A stretch of 64,000 nt of DNA from Eledone cirrhosa (Eukaryota; Mollusca; Cephalopoda; Octopoda; Eledonidae), in the NCBI GenBank assembly GCA_964016885.1, contig OZ024740.1:4431836-4495835 (forward strand), read 5' to 3'. Under the pieces are notes generated by a model. It had not been told where the DNA came from. It worked only from the letters and a program-made list of their open reading frames with translations, and searched no databases. Position numbers and translations under genes: made by a program. How positions within the stretch are numbered: position 1 is the stretch's first letter; each line of letters opens with the position of its first letter. This document shows, piece by piece, positions 18,627-28,100 of the stretch.

Positions 18627-19980
18627 TGAAATGTAGTTTGGGTTTGTGTCAGGTAAAAGTAGCACAGACGGTTTTTTCTGGTACGACAACTACAAGAGAA
18701 GTACCTAGCTAAAAGTGAACCCCTCTACTTATCTTTTGTAGACCTGGAGAAAGCCTTTGACATTATCTGGTGGGCTCTTAGAAAACTAGGAGTAGATGAA
18801 TGGCTTGTGAGAGCAATACAAGCTATGTATAATGAAACAGTCAGTAAGGTTAGAATTAACAATGAATATTGTGAAGAATTTAGTGTAAAAGTTGGTGTCC
18901 ACCAAGGCTCTGTCCTTATATCCCTCCTATTTATTATTGCCCTTCAGGCTATAACAGAGGAGTTCAAGACCGGCTGCCCATGGGAACTCTTATACGTAGA
19001 TGATCTAACGCTCATAGCTGAATCAATGGCTGAACTAGAGAAGAAATTCCAAACATGGAAGCATGGCCTAGAATCAAAAGGCCTTAAAGTTAACTTGTCT
19101 AAGACTAAAGTCCTAGTTTGTAGAAAGGAAAATAAGGCACAGGTACCCTCAGGGAAATGGCCTTGTTCAGTGTGTAGGAAAGGAGTAGGCAGAAATTCAA
19201 TTTTATGTCCCAAATGCAAAGTATGGGTACATAAAATATGTAGTGGGATCACAGGTAACTATCTAAGAACGTAGACTTTATATGTGGCCGATGCTCAGGT
19301 GCAATAAGTAGCAAGTGCCCACAGGACACTAGCTCCTTCTATTACCCAGATGATTCTATAGAAATAGTAGATACTTTCCGTTACCTGGGTGACAAAATCA
19401 GCAGTGGTGGGGGATGCTCTGAAAGTACAGTAGCCAGAGTCAGAACAGGATGGAAAAAGTTCAGAGAGCTTATACCACTATTGGCCACAAAAGGTTTCTC
19501 TCTTAAAATGAAAGGCAGATTGTATGATACTTGTTTACAAACAGCAATGCTATATGGCAGTGAGACATGGGCATTACGTGCAGAGGACCTGCGCAGACTG
19601 GAAAGGAATGAAGCATGCATGCTCCGTTGGATGTATAATAGTAATATTCGTGAACGGCAAAGCATAAATAAACTAAGTGAGAAATTAGGAATAAGAGGTA
19701 TCAGATGCTGTTTACTCGAGAGAAGACTACATTAGTATGGTCACGTGATGCACATGAAAGACGACAGCTGTATAAAAAAGTGCAGGGCGATCAAAATTGA
19801 TGGTAGTTACGGAGTAGGCAGACCCAGAAAAACCTGAGATGATCTGATAAATTCCGACCTTGCACACTTGCACCTCTCTAAGACAATGTCACTGGACCGT
19901 GATCTTTGGCGCTATGCACTAATACAGAAGACCGGCCTTGCCTATGTACAAAGCAAAACCTACAGTCAGTAGGCACCTCT
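18627..19980 (+). pseudogene. LINE D: broken reverse transcriptase with PHD-like finger
   Basis: 5'-truncated LINE pol. FGFVSGKSSTD near 18640 is followed by YLSFVDLEKAFDIIWWAL near 18727 (palm), VGVHQGSVLISLLFI near 18893, catalytic YVDDLTLIAE near 18995 and KVNLSKTKVLV near 19086. A cysteine cluster CSVC (about 19165), CPKC (19208), HKIC and CGRC (about 19283) follows the C4HC3 spacing of a PHD-type zinc finger. Then come FRYLGDKISSGGG near 19378, YGSETWALRAEDLRRLERNE near 19552, YGHVMHMKDDS near 19736 and GVGRPRKT near 19810. Frameshifts lie near 18676 and 19270, with stops at about 19734 and 19834 where Trp is usual. An RTE-like clade is possible but not certain. Confidence 0.88.
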
Positions 19981-20262
19981 TAACCAAATATACACCCCGA
20001 TCCACTACCCCTACCCTATCCTCCCACTCCCAGCAACACCACCCTCTCTCTGTAAAGTTGGTACCACAACATCCAGTCCAAATAAATGAGATAATGAGAT
20101 TGAGATCATGTAGGTGTCACGAGAAAAAAACATACAGATAGTCCTATACGAGCGAGACACGGTCACCCAACCAACCTTGCCTCAAGTGGGACAACTCTGT
20201 TCTAACCCATGCTAGCGTGGAAAATGGACGTTAAACGAAGATGATGATGATTATGATGATGA
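19981..20262 (+). repeat. LINE D 3' UTR with (GAT)n tail
   Basis: Non-coding end that reads CCATGCTAGCGTGG, AAAATGGACGTTAAACG and then GATGATGATGATTATGATGA. The same end occurs on SINE pieces at 12752-12801 and, more diverged, at 20940-21082, 22368-22493 and 23509-23851. Confidence 0.75.
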
Positions 20263-20384
20263 TGATATATATATGAGACCCCCAGTAGACAACTGATGAG
20301 GAACCCCCCCTGTTCTCGCTTTCTTCGTATTCCCACTGCATTTTAAGTTGCCTTAAATAGCAACTACACAGCCATTTCTATTCT

Positions 20385-20447
<63 letters not shown>

Positions 20448-20600
20448 CCAATCAAAACAAACTTTACTAACCACCATAGGAACATCTGATTTTATCATAC
20501 AGCATTTATATTCATTTTCCCATTAACATTACAAGGGCTCTGACGAGCCAACCAATAAACGTAATGAAAGAGTAGCCAATCGTCCTTGTTATCTTATTTC

Positions 20601-20655
<55 letters not shown>

Positions 20656-20740
20656 AATGTATATATATAATGTATATATATAATGGCTGCATAATGTCTG
20701 GAAGATTAAGGAGTTTGCTATAAATACAGAAAAGAAAACA
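20263..20740. other. Spacer with two (TA)n arrays
   Basis: (TA)n occupies about 20385-20444 and 20604-20651. The rest is AT-rich and unrecognised. Weak hammerhead-like strings near 20289 and 20536 were examined and rejected. Confidence 0.6.
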
Positions 20741-20755
20741 CATAAGATGTTAATA

Positions 20756-20875
20756 TTTATCTTCCCCAGGACATAAACAACCCTTAGGCTGGCATTATCT
20801 TCCCCAGGACATAAACAACCCTTAGGCTGGCATTATCTTCCCCAGGACATAAACAACCCTTAGGCTGGCATTATC
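20756..20875. repeat. Three-copy 38-bp tandem repeat
   Basis: Unit CTTCCCCAGGACATAAACAA followed by CCCTTAGGCTGGCATTAT, with starts at 20761, 20799 and 20837. The copies are identical, so it is probably young. Not related to the 38-bp satellite at 13301. Confidence 0.93.
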
Positions 20876-20939
20876 TGTCTTCTCTCAGTTTTAAGACAGT
20901 AGGTATCATGTTTAGATTCTGTGCACCATATCCCTGCAT

Positions 20940-21082
20940 GTCCTAAAAAGTGACTAACATGGTTGGTGTCAGGAAGGGCATCCAGCTGTAAAGTACTGCA
21001 TAAAATAGTCCCGTCCAACTTCTACCAACATGGAAATATCGATGTAAAAATGATGATGATAATGATGATGATGACGACGAAG
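20940..21082 (+). mobile_element. SINE 3' half with (GAT)n tail
   Basis: GGTTGGTGTCAGGAAGGGCA, TCCAGCTGTAAAG, CCAACATGGAAATATCGATG and then (GAT)n. Same body and tail as the complete minus-strand copy at 23509-23851; the tRNA-like head is missing. Confidence 0.75.
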
Positions 21083-21437
21083 ATTTAAAGTTATAAATTT
21101 TAGGTAGATTTGGCTGCTATTTCTAGCAAGGTGACTGACTTAATAGAGGTTCCTTCGTTTGTTCTTGGGTAACAAATGTTATATAAAGTACTTCTACCTA
21201 AAGATTTCCTGTCAAAATATCTTAAATACTACAATAACTTTTCTGCGACTTTTTTCCGCCAATATGAAGATATGTTCTATATCCCGAAGTCATTGTTTGT
21301 GGCTGAGAAAGCAGCAGTTTCATTCCAAACATAAAGTAAAAATTTAACGTTAAAGATGATAGTAGTTATCTCCCCTAGACCCTGCTATTTGTTACATGAA
21401 TTATTGTTGAGTCGGTGGTTTTCTGTGAGAGATACAG
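21083..21437. other. Unannotated spacer
   Basis: No gene recognised. A 62-codon frame at 21159-21347 shows no motif. TTGGCTGCTATTTCTAG near 21110 echoes 2032-2048. Confidence 0.5.
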
Positions 21438-21439
21438 TA

Positions 21440-21637
21440 CGAAGGGCGGCTGAATAGTTCATAGACTGACTAAGATACTCTCATGGAATGACCAAATGAG
21501 GTTTATTTTTCTACATAGTCCCTGGAAAGAAACAATGTAGTTATTAATAAGAAGAGTTGAAATTAATATATACAAGATTTCACAGCTCTATCATCACTCC
21601 TTCATAGTCAGCCTATGAACTTTTTAGCCTACCCTTC
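21440..21637. mobile_element. Candidate mariner-like MITE, 198 bp
   Basis: The left end CGAAGGGCGGCTGAATAG, then TTCATAGACTGACTA, matches the inverted right end GAAGGGTAGGCTAAAAAG, then TTCATAGGCTGACTA. That is about 33 bp of imperfect terminal inverted repeat. TA dinucleotides flank both ends (21438-21439 and 21638-21639), the expected Tc1/mariner target duplication. No transposase. Confidence 0.72.
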
Positions 21638-21639
21638 TA

Positions 21640-21881
21640 TAGTATTGTAGTTCAGTCTATACATGGTAGGATGCTGCCACATCTAATATCCATCATCTGT
21701 TACTAAGGAATATTAAAATGTGTAGAACATTCTAAAGGTTCTTTATTTAAGTTTATTGGAATACATACACATAATTATATGTGTATGTTTAATATGTACA
21801 GATCTTCATTATCCTAGTTCATCAGATGAATGAAACAGTTTCAGTCCTGTAAAAGTAATTTCTATATATAATGGAATCTGA
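21640..21881. other. Unannotated spacer
   Basis: AT-rich. Includes the small hairpin TGAAACAGTTTCA near 21830. No gene seen. Confidence 0.5.
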
Positions 21882-22086
21882 TTTTTGGCACAAGGCCAAT
21901 AATTTTGGGGGTGGGGAAAGCCAATTGCATTGACCTTAGTACATTACGGGTACTTTATTTTATCAACCCCGTAAGGATGAAAGGCAAAGTTAACCTCGGC
22001 GAGATTTGTGCTCCGAATGGAAAGGGCCGCAAATCTTTGCATCAAAACATGGCGTCCGACCCTCTACCGATACTGCCAATCCACCG
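21882..22086 (-). mobile_element. tRNA-derived SINE (minus strand)
   Basis: Near full-length copy of the 14752 family. The head is at the high-coordinate end, with a decayed B-box region, and the tail half ends CCTTGTGCCAAAAAT. A second copy lies directly upstream of its head. Confidence 0.78.
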
Positions 22087-22102
22087 CCTCTTTTCTATAA
22101 TA

Positions 22103-22193
22103 ATTGTTTCTACTTTAGGCACAAGGCCAGCAATTACCCAGTGCATTACTGGTACTTTATTTTATCGACCCCATAAGGATGAAAGGCAAAGTC
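22103..22193 (-). mobile_element. SINE tail half (minus strand)
   Basis: The tail half only: on the minus strand AAGTACCAGTAATGCACTGG runs to CCTTGTGCCTAAAGTAGAAA. Together with 21882-22086 it forms a same-orientation doublet, as at 11443-11725. Confidence 0.75.
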
Positions 22194-22273
22194 AACACTA
22201 CCAACGCATTGAGTGCCTTCTTTAACTGTGGTCCCCTCCTCGATTCTCTCCAGGAATCTATTTATAATGTACA

Positions 22274-22365
22274 TATTTATACACTTTGGTGCAGTCTTGG
22301 TTACACACTCTGTATTTATACAGATATAACTTTATCATATATTTCGGCTACTAGGACACTTCTTA
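22274..22365 (+). repeat. 92-bp direct repeat, left copy
   Basis: Matches 22505-22596 at most positions; shared text includes ATTTATACAC, TACACACTCTGTA and TTATACAGATATAACTTTAT. The pair brackets a SINE tail fragment. Confidence 0.85.
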
Positions 22366-22367
22366 AT

Positions 22368-22493
22368 ATCATCATCATCATCATTTCATTTTACGTCCGC
22401 TTTTCCTTGCTTGCAAGGGTGGGAGGGGAACTGATTCTGGCTTGATTTCTACAGCTGGATGCCCTTCCTAACACCAACCTCATTTACAGTGAG
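22368..22493 (-). mobile_element. SINE 3' half (minus strand)
   Basis: On the minus strand, CACTGTAAATGAGGTTGGTG and GGAAGGGCATCCAGCTG are followed by CTTGCAAGCAAGGAAAAG and a tail of (ATG)n at 22370-22385. Same family as 23509-23851. Confidence 0.78.
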
Positions 22494-22504
22494 TGCTATA
22501 TATA

Positions 22505-22596
22505 TATTTATACACGTTGGTGTAGCCTTGGGTACACACTCTGTAGTTATACAGATATAACTTTATCACACACTTCATCTGATAGTGCACTTCTTA
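22505..22596 (+). repeat. 92-bp direct repeat, right copy
   Basis: Second copy of 22274-22365, offset 231 bp, followed by (TA)n. Confidence 0.85.
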
Positions 22597-22614
22597 CTAT
22601 ATATATATATATAT

Positions 22615-22654
22615 GAATGTATGTATAGTATATGTGGCAATATACCGTATGTTT
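22615..22654 (+). repeat. 40-bp exact direct repeat, left copy
   Basis: Begins GAATGTATGTATAGTATATG and is identical to 22929-22968. The pair brackets a 274-bp segment with hammerhead motif D. Confidence 0.95.
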
Positions 22655-22741
22655 AATTAGTAACATTTAGAAGACCTTACGCTATCGGTTTTAAAGTAGT
22701 GACTATATCACTTAGTTCTTTTCGGCAAAAGAAGGGAGAGA

Positions 22742-22782
22742 AGCTGACATTCTGTTTCACGCTGTTGGCGATCATCAGAGCC
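22742..22782 (-). ncRNA. Hammerhead-ribozyme-like motif D
   Basis: Minus strand. Stem I GGCU (22779-22782) pairs with AGCU (22742-22745), including one G-U. CUGAUGA lies at 22772-22778, and stem II is CGC-CAACA-GCG with a U-U mismatch at its base. GAAA lies at 22755-22758. Stem III is ACA-GAA-UGU with the conserved A-U pair. The triplet is GUC, the most common natural cleavage triplet, with the cut expected between 22746 and 22745. The core is complete; the short stems I and II are its weak points. Confidence 0.56.
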
Positions 22783-22928
22783 ACACACTCCATGCTTTCG
22801 CCGAAAATTATAGAAGCTGGATTCTTATAGAATTCCAGAAATAACCAGGAACTGATTATACAGAGCAATTGCCGGTCCAGCAAAAATTAGGTATTACGAT
22901 TGGTGCTCTGAAATAGCGATGTATACGT

Positions 22929-22968
22929 GAATGTATGTATAGTATATGTGGCAATATACCGTATGTTT
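22929..22968 (+). repeat. 40-bp exact direct repeat, right copy
   Basis: Second copy of 22615-22654, offset 314 bp. Confidence 0.95.
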
Positions 22969-23160
22969 GAGTGTGTGTGCGTGCGTTTATATGTGTACAT
23001 TTAGAGAGCTTATTTAGCTTATTTAAACGTTCATACACTTAACATGTGCACAACCTCAGGGTTAGGTTATGGCCTCCACTGTCAAGTGGAGGGCTGCTTC
23101 AACACTGGCTTCTTGTCAGGAGAAAATATTCACACACACACATGTTAAGTGTATGAAACT
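22969..23160. other. Short spacer with CATGTTAAGTGTATG inverted pair
   Basis: The string CATACACTTAACATGTG at about 23032 recurs inverted as CACATGTTAAGTGTATG at about 23139, giving a ~17-bp hairpin with a ~90-bp loop. No gene seen. Confidence 0.75.
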
Positions 23161-23164
23161 TTAG

Positions 23165-23202
23165 ATATACTATATATATATAGTATATATAGTATATATA
23201 TA

Positions 23203-23263
<61 letters not shown>
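23165..23263. repeat. (TA)n array with TATAG interruptions
   Basis: About 100 bp, mostly TA, with TAGTATATA interruptions in the first part. Confidence 0.93.
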
Positions 23264-23266
<3 letters not shown>

Positions 23267-23508
23267 TTATTATTTGTGTGACCCGAATTTTCCTGGTCGG
23301 TTTTTCGGCTGTGCGAATGATTTTAAGCATTGTCTCTATGTGTTGGTATTTAAACGATAGTTATAGCTCTGGTTTATCCAAACTATTGAGCCCTTTGCCA
23401 TACATCTCGAAGATTGTGTTTCGTTATTTCGTGGGCCGAGATTCCGATTCTCGATTATTTATTCGTATTTTTATTTGTATATATATATATATATTTTTTT
23501 TTTTCATT
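23264..23508. other. Unrecognised segment with an 81-codon open frame
   Basis: The frame at 23278-23523 has no recognisable domain and ends in a TA-derived Tyr/Ile and poly-T Phe run. It probably belongs to a repeat bounded by TA arrays rather than a gene. Confidence 0.5.
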
Positions 23509-23850
23509 CATTTTTTCATTTAATTTCATTTTACGTCTGCTTTTCCCTGCTTGCAAGGGTGGGACGGGAACTGATTCTGGGTTGATTTCTACAGCTGGAT
23601 GCCCTTCCTAACACCAACCTCATTTACAGTGAGTGCGGGGTACTTTTTGCCGTGGCACCTGCATGACCACTTTGCAGTGGAATGATATGGACCCCAGTCC
23701 CTATCATCTCATTTCTACAGCTGAGTAAACTGGAGCAATGTGAAATAAAGTGTCTTGCTCAAGGAAACAACACATCACTCGGTCTGAGAATTGAACTCAC
23801 AACCTTTCGATTGCAAGGCCAATGCTCTAACCACTAAGCCATGTGCCTCC

Positions 23851-23851
<1 letters not shown>
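23509..23851 (-). mobile_element. Complete tRNA-derived SINE (minus strand), best copy in the window
   Basis: About 340 bp. On the minus strand the head shows A box TGGCTTAGTGG (rc of 23831-23841) and B-box region GAGTTCAATTCTC (rc of 23786-23798), spaced as in a tRNA. The two boxes form an internal RNA polymerase III promoter. The body CAAGACACTTTATTTCAC and TTGGTGTTAGGAAGGGCA follows, then a 3' end TTGCAAGCAGGGAAAAGC, GACGTAAAATGA and an A-rich tail. The 3' end resembles that of LINE D. Confidence 0.85.
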
Positions 23852-23877
<26 letters not shown>

Positions 23878-23881
<4 letters not shown>

Positions 23882-23903
23882 AGCCATGAACCATATACGG
23901 ATA
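23878..23903 (+). repeat. 26-bp inverted repeat, left arm
   Basis: TCTCAGCCATGAACCATATA followed by CGGATA. Reverse complement of 23941-23966 with one mismatch. The arms face each other across a (TA)n spacer, and the right arm continues into the motif E repeat. Confidence 0.93.
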
Positions 23904-23940
23904 TGTATATATACTTTTTATATATATATATATATATATA

Positions 23941-23966
23941 TATCCGTATATGGTTGATGGCTGAGA
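23941..23966 (-). repeat. 26-bp inverted repeat, right arm
   Basis: Mirror of 23878-23903. It leads directly into the segment with hammerhead motif E, so the left arm may be the tip of a second, oppositely oriented copy. Confidence 0.93.
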
Positions 23967-24000
23967 GAAAGAAATACTCAATACTGAGACTAAGGCTAAG

Positions 24001-24064
24001 AAGTGAGTCTTGTTACACTGGAGTTTCGCTTGTTTATCACAAGGTCATCAGACAAGACTCACTT
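24001..24064 (-). ncRNA. Hammerhead-ribozyme-like motif E (13-bp stem I)
   Basis: Minus strand. Stem I is a perfect 13-base-pair helix, AAGUGAGUCUUGU (24052-24064) with its complement (24001-24013). CUGAUGA lies at 24045-24051. Stem II is CUUGU-GAUAA-ACAAG with a C-C mismatch where a G-C closing pair is usual. GAAA lies at 24024-24027. Stem III has two base pairs with loop UCCAGU, and the triplet is GUA before the predicted cut between 24014 and 24013. The geometry is exact. The single C-C mismatch may reduce activity. Confidence 0.6.
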
Positions 24065-24084
24065 TTTAGCCTTAATATAAATGA

Positions 24085-24119
<35 letters not shown>

Positions 24120-24126
24120 CATACAT

Positions 24127-24586
24127 ATATAAATGCCAATTTCTGTCTCTTTGTGAATTTGTTTGTGAACCTAAAACTCAAAAACTACCAAACCGATCTT
24201 GATGAAACTTGACACGTGTGTGGGGCTCATGCCCATTTGATTTCTTACGTATATTTCATTTTAATCAAAGGGTTCCCCGGGGGCTTAAACCCCTGCTGAA
24301 AACTTTTTCCCTTCGATTTATATGAAATTTAAACCATAGTAAATGACAAGATATGATGCCTATTCACAAAAGTTTTGAATTGATATTTTGGAAAAAATTA
24401 TTTACAAGAAACAAAATAAGAATAAGATTTAATAATGTAATTTTGATTTGATATATTGCAATAAATAATGTTTTCCAATTTTTCATGCATTACATTTTAT
24501 ATTGAGTAATATTGATTTAAAATCAAACATCATTTTCTTACAAAAATAATGTGTGAAACTCAGCAAGGCGCGGGTAATTCGGCTAG
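24127..24586 (+). mobile_element. Candidate non-autonomous Helitron-like element
   Basis: Starts in TATATAAATGCCAATTTCTG and ends GCAAGGCGCGGGTAATTCGG then CTAG at 24583-24586. CTAG fits the CTRR 3' terminus of Helitrons, and a GC-rich patch just inside the end is where their hairpin lies, though here the hairpin is decayed. It is inserted in (TA)n sequence. No Rep/helicase is encoded, and the 5' boundary is approximate. Confidence 0.5.
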
Positions 24587-24605
24587 TATATATATATAAA
24601 TATAT

Positions 24606-25151
24606 ATATATATATACATCATATTACACAAAAGCCCCTACTCTACTTATACAATAAGTTTTGTATGTTAAGAAGACCCCTATAGCAATCCTCCTATTGG
24701 CTTCACATCAAGGGAAATTACTCTGTTACTTTCAGTATTTTCTCACTTCAAGCACAATTTGATTTCACTCCCAACTTGCTGGTGGAATGTTTCTTATCAA
24801 CCTCACCCTACCCTCATATATATATGAAAAGTAGAAAATCTTTAATCTACTGAGATTATCCTCACATTTTCAAGACCGAAACTGCTTTTAGGGATTATTA
24901 AAGTCCAGAAAAGAAAATAAGGGAGGGAACTCTTACACGACATCATAGAATAAATATATAAATATTGTAAATATACACCATAAAGAAGATGCCAGTTTGA
25001 AGTTAGACTGTCCCTTGAGGCTTATAGGCCATAGATTACCCCGGGTTTAGAAGTATTAAGTAGCTATGAATACAAAACTCTCCCCTAAATGGGATGTAAG
25101 TCTAACATTGCAAGGTTAAACAGCCAGTGTCCTTGGCCCTAGGACCACCTC
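24606..25151. other. Unannotated spacer before the giant minisatellite
   Basis: Mixed sequence without a recognisable gene, RNA gene or repeat. A CTGAGATTATCC...CCGAAAC string near 24864 was considered as a hammerhead and rejected because the core lacks a base. Confidence 0.5.
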
Positions 25152-28100
25152 CCTATACCATAATGACACTGTCACCACCACCACTACCACAATGACACTG
25201 TCACCACCACCACTACCACAATGACACTGTCACCACCACCACTACCACAATGACACTGTCACCACCACCACTACGACAATGACACTGTCACCACCACCAC
25301 CACCTCCATAATGACACTGTCACCACCACCACTACCACAATGACACTGTCACCACCGCCACTACCACAATGACACTGTCACGACCACCACTACCACAATG
25401 ACACTGTCACCACCATCACTACCACAATGACACTGTCACCACCGCCACTACCACAATGACACTGTCACGACCACCACTACCACAATGACACTGTCACCAC
25501 CACCACCACCACAATGACACTGTCACCACCACCACCACCATATTGACACTGTCACCACCACCACCACCACCATATTGACTGTCACCACCACCACTACCAC
25601 AATGACACTGTCACCACCATCACTACCACAATGACACTGTCACCACCACCACCACCACCATATTGACTGTCACCACCACCACTACCACAATGACACTGTC
25701 ACCACCACCACTACCACAATGACACTGTCACCACCACCACTACCATAATGACACTGTCACCAACACCACTACCACAATGACACTGTCACCACCACCACTA
25801 CCACAATGACACTGTCACCACCACCACTACCACAATGACACTGTCACCACCACCACTACCATAATGACACTGTCACCCCCACCACTACCACAATGACACT
25901 GTCACCAACACCACTACCACAATGACACTGTCACCACCACCACTACCACAATGACACTGTCACCACCACCACTCCCACAATGACACTGTCACGACCACCA
26001 CTACCATAATGACACTGTCACCCCCACCACTACCACAATGACACTGTCACCACCACCACTACCATAATGACACTGTCACCACCGCCACTACCACAATGAC
26101 ACTGTCACCACCACCACTACCATAATGACACTGTCACCACCACCACTACCACAATGACACTGTCACCACCACCACTACCACAATGACAATCTCACCACCA
26201 CCACTACCATAATGACACTGTCACCACCATCACTACCACAATGACACTGTCACCACCACCACTACCACAATGACACTGTCACCACCGCCACTACCACAAT
26301 GACACTGTCACCACCACCACTACCATAATGACACTGTCACCACCACCACTACCACAATGACACTGTCACCACCACCACTACCATAATGACACTGTCACCA
26401 CCACCACTACCACAATGACACTGTCACCACCACCACTACCACAATGACACTGTCACCACCACCACTACCACAATGACACTGTCACCACCACCACTACCAC
26501 AATGACACTGTCACCACCACCACTACCACAATGACACTGTCACCACCACCACTACCACAATGACACTTTCACCACCACCACTACGACAATGACACTGTCA
26601 CCACCACCACCACCTCCATAATGACACTGTCACCACCACCACTACCACAATGACACTGTCACCACCGCCACTACCACAATGACACTGTCACGACCACCAC
26701 TACCACAATGACACTGTCACCACCATCACTACCACAATGACACTGTCACCACCGCCACTACCACAATGACACTGTCACGACCACCACTACCACAATGACA
26801 CTGTCACCACCACCACCACCACAATGACACTGTCACCACCACCACCACCATATTGACTGTCACCACCACCACTACCACAATGACACTGTCACCACCACCA
26901 CTACCACAATGACACTGTCACCACCACCACTACCACAATGACACTGTCACCACCACCACTACCACAATGACACTGTCACCACCACCACTACCACAATGAC
27001 ACTGTCACCACCACCACTACCACAATGACACTGTCACCACCACCACTACGACAATGACACTGTCACCACCACCACCACCTCCATAATGACACTGTCACCA
27101 CCACCACTACCACAATGACACTGTCACCACCGCCACTACCACAATGACACTGTCACCACCACCACTACCACAATAACACTGTCACCACCACCACTCCCAT
27201 AATGACACTGTCACGACCACCACTACCATAATGACACTGTCACCCCCACCACTACCACAATGACACTGTCACCACCACCACTACCACAATGACACTGTCA
27301 CCACCACCACTACCACAATGACACTGTCACGACCATCACTACCACAATGACACTGTCACCACCACCACTACCACAATGACACTGTCACCACCACCACTAC
27401 CACAATGACACTGTCACCACCACCACTACCACAATGACACTGTCACCACCACCACTACCACAATGACACTGTCACCACCACCACTACCACAATGACACTG
27501 TCACCACCACCACTACCACAATGACACTGTCACCACCACCACTACCATAATGACACTGTCACCACCGCCACTACCACAATGACACTGTCACCACCACCAC
27601 TACCATAATGACACTGTCACCACCACCACTACCACAATGACACTGTCACGACCACCACTACCACAATGACACTGTCACCACCACCACTACCACAATGACA
27701 CTGTCACCACCACCACTATATTGACTGTCACCACCACCACTCCCACAATGACACTGTCACCACCGCCACTACCACAATGACACTGTCACCACCACCACTA
27801 CCACAATGACACTGTCACCACCACCACTACCACAACGACACTGTCACCACCACCACTCCCACAATGACACTGTCACGACCACCACTACCATAATGACACT
27901 GTCACCCCCACCACTACCACAACGACACTGTCACCACCACCACTCCCACAATGACACTGTCACCACCACCACTACCACAATGACACTGTCACCACCATCA
28001 CTACCATATTGACACTGTCACCACCACCACCACCACCACTATATTGACTGTCACCACCACCACTCCCACAATGACACTGTCACCACCGCCACTACCACAA

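Noticed and set aside
18807..19274. LINE D frame as a host PHD-finger gene
   Set aside because: YVDD and palm motifs upstream and retroelement C-terminal motifs downstream show that the finger belongs to the LINE.
20289..20330. CTGATGAGGAAC...GTTC string as a hammerhead
   Set aside because: Stem II could form, but the second core reads GCTT instead of GAAA and stem I does not pair well.
20533..20575. CTGACGA...GAAA string as a hammerhead
   Set aside because: Stem II does not pair and the base before the cleavage position is G rather than U. The CTCTGACGAG piece is explained by a small hairpin.
21770..21825. CTGATGA on the minus strand near 21815
   Set aside because: Followed by GAAG rather than GAAA, with no stem II.
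23831..23841. A-box and B-box as a genuine tRNA gene
   Set aside because: Promoter boxes are present, but the rest does not fold as a cloverleaf and continues into a SINE body and tail.
24850..24905. CTGAGATTATCC...CCGAAAC as a hammerhead
   Set aside because: The first core is one base short of CUGANGA and stem I pairing is poor.
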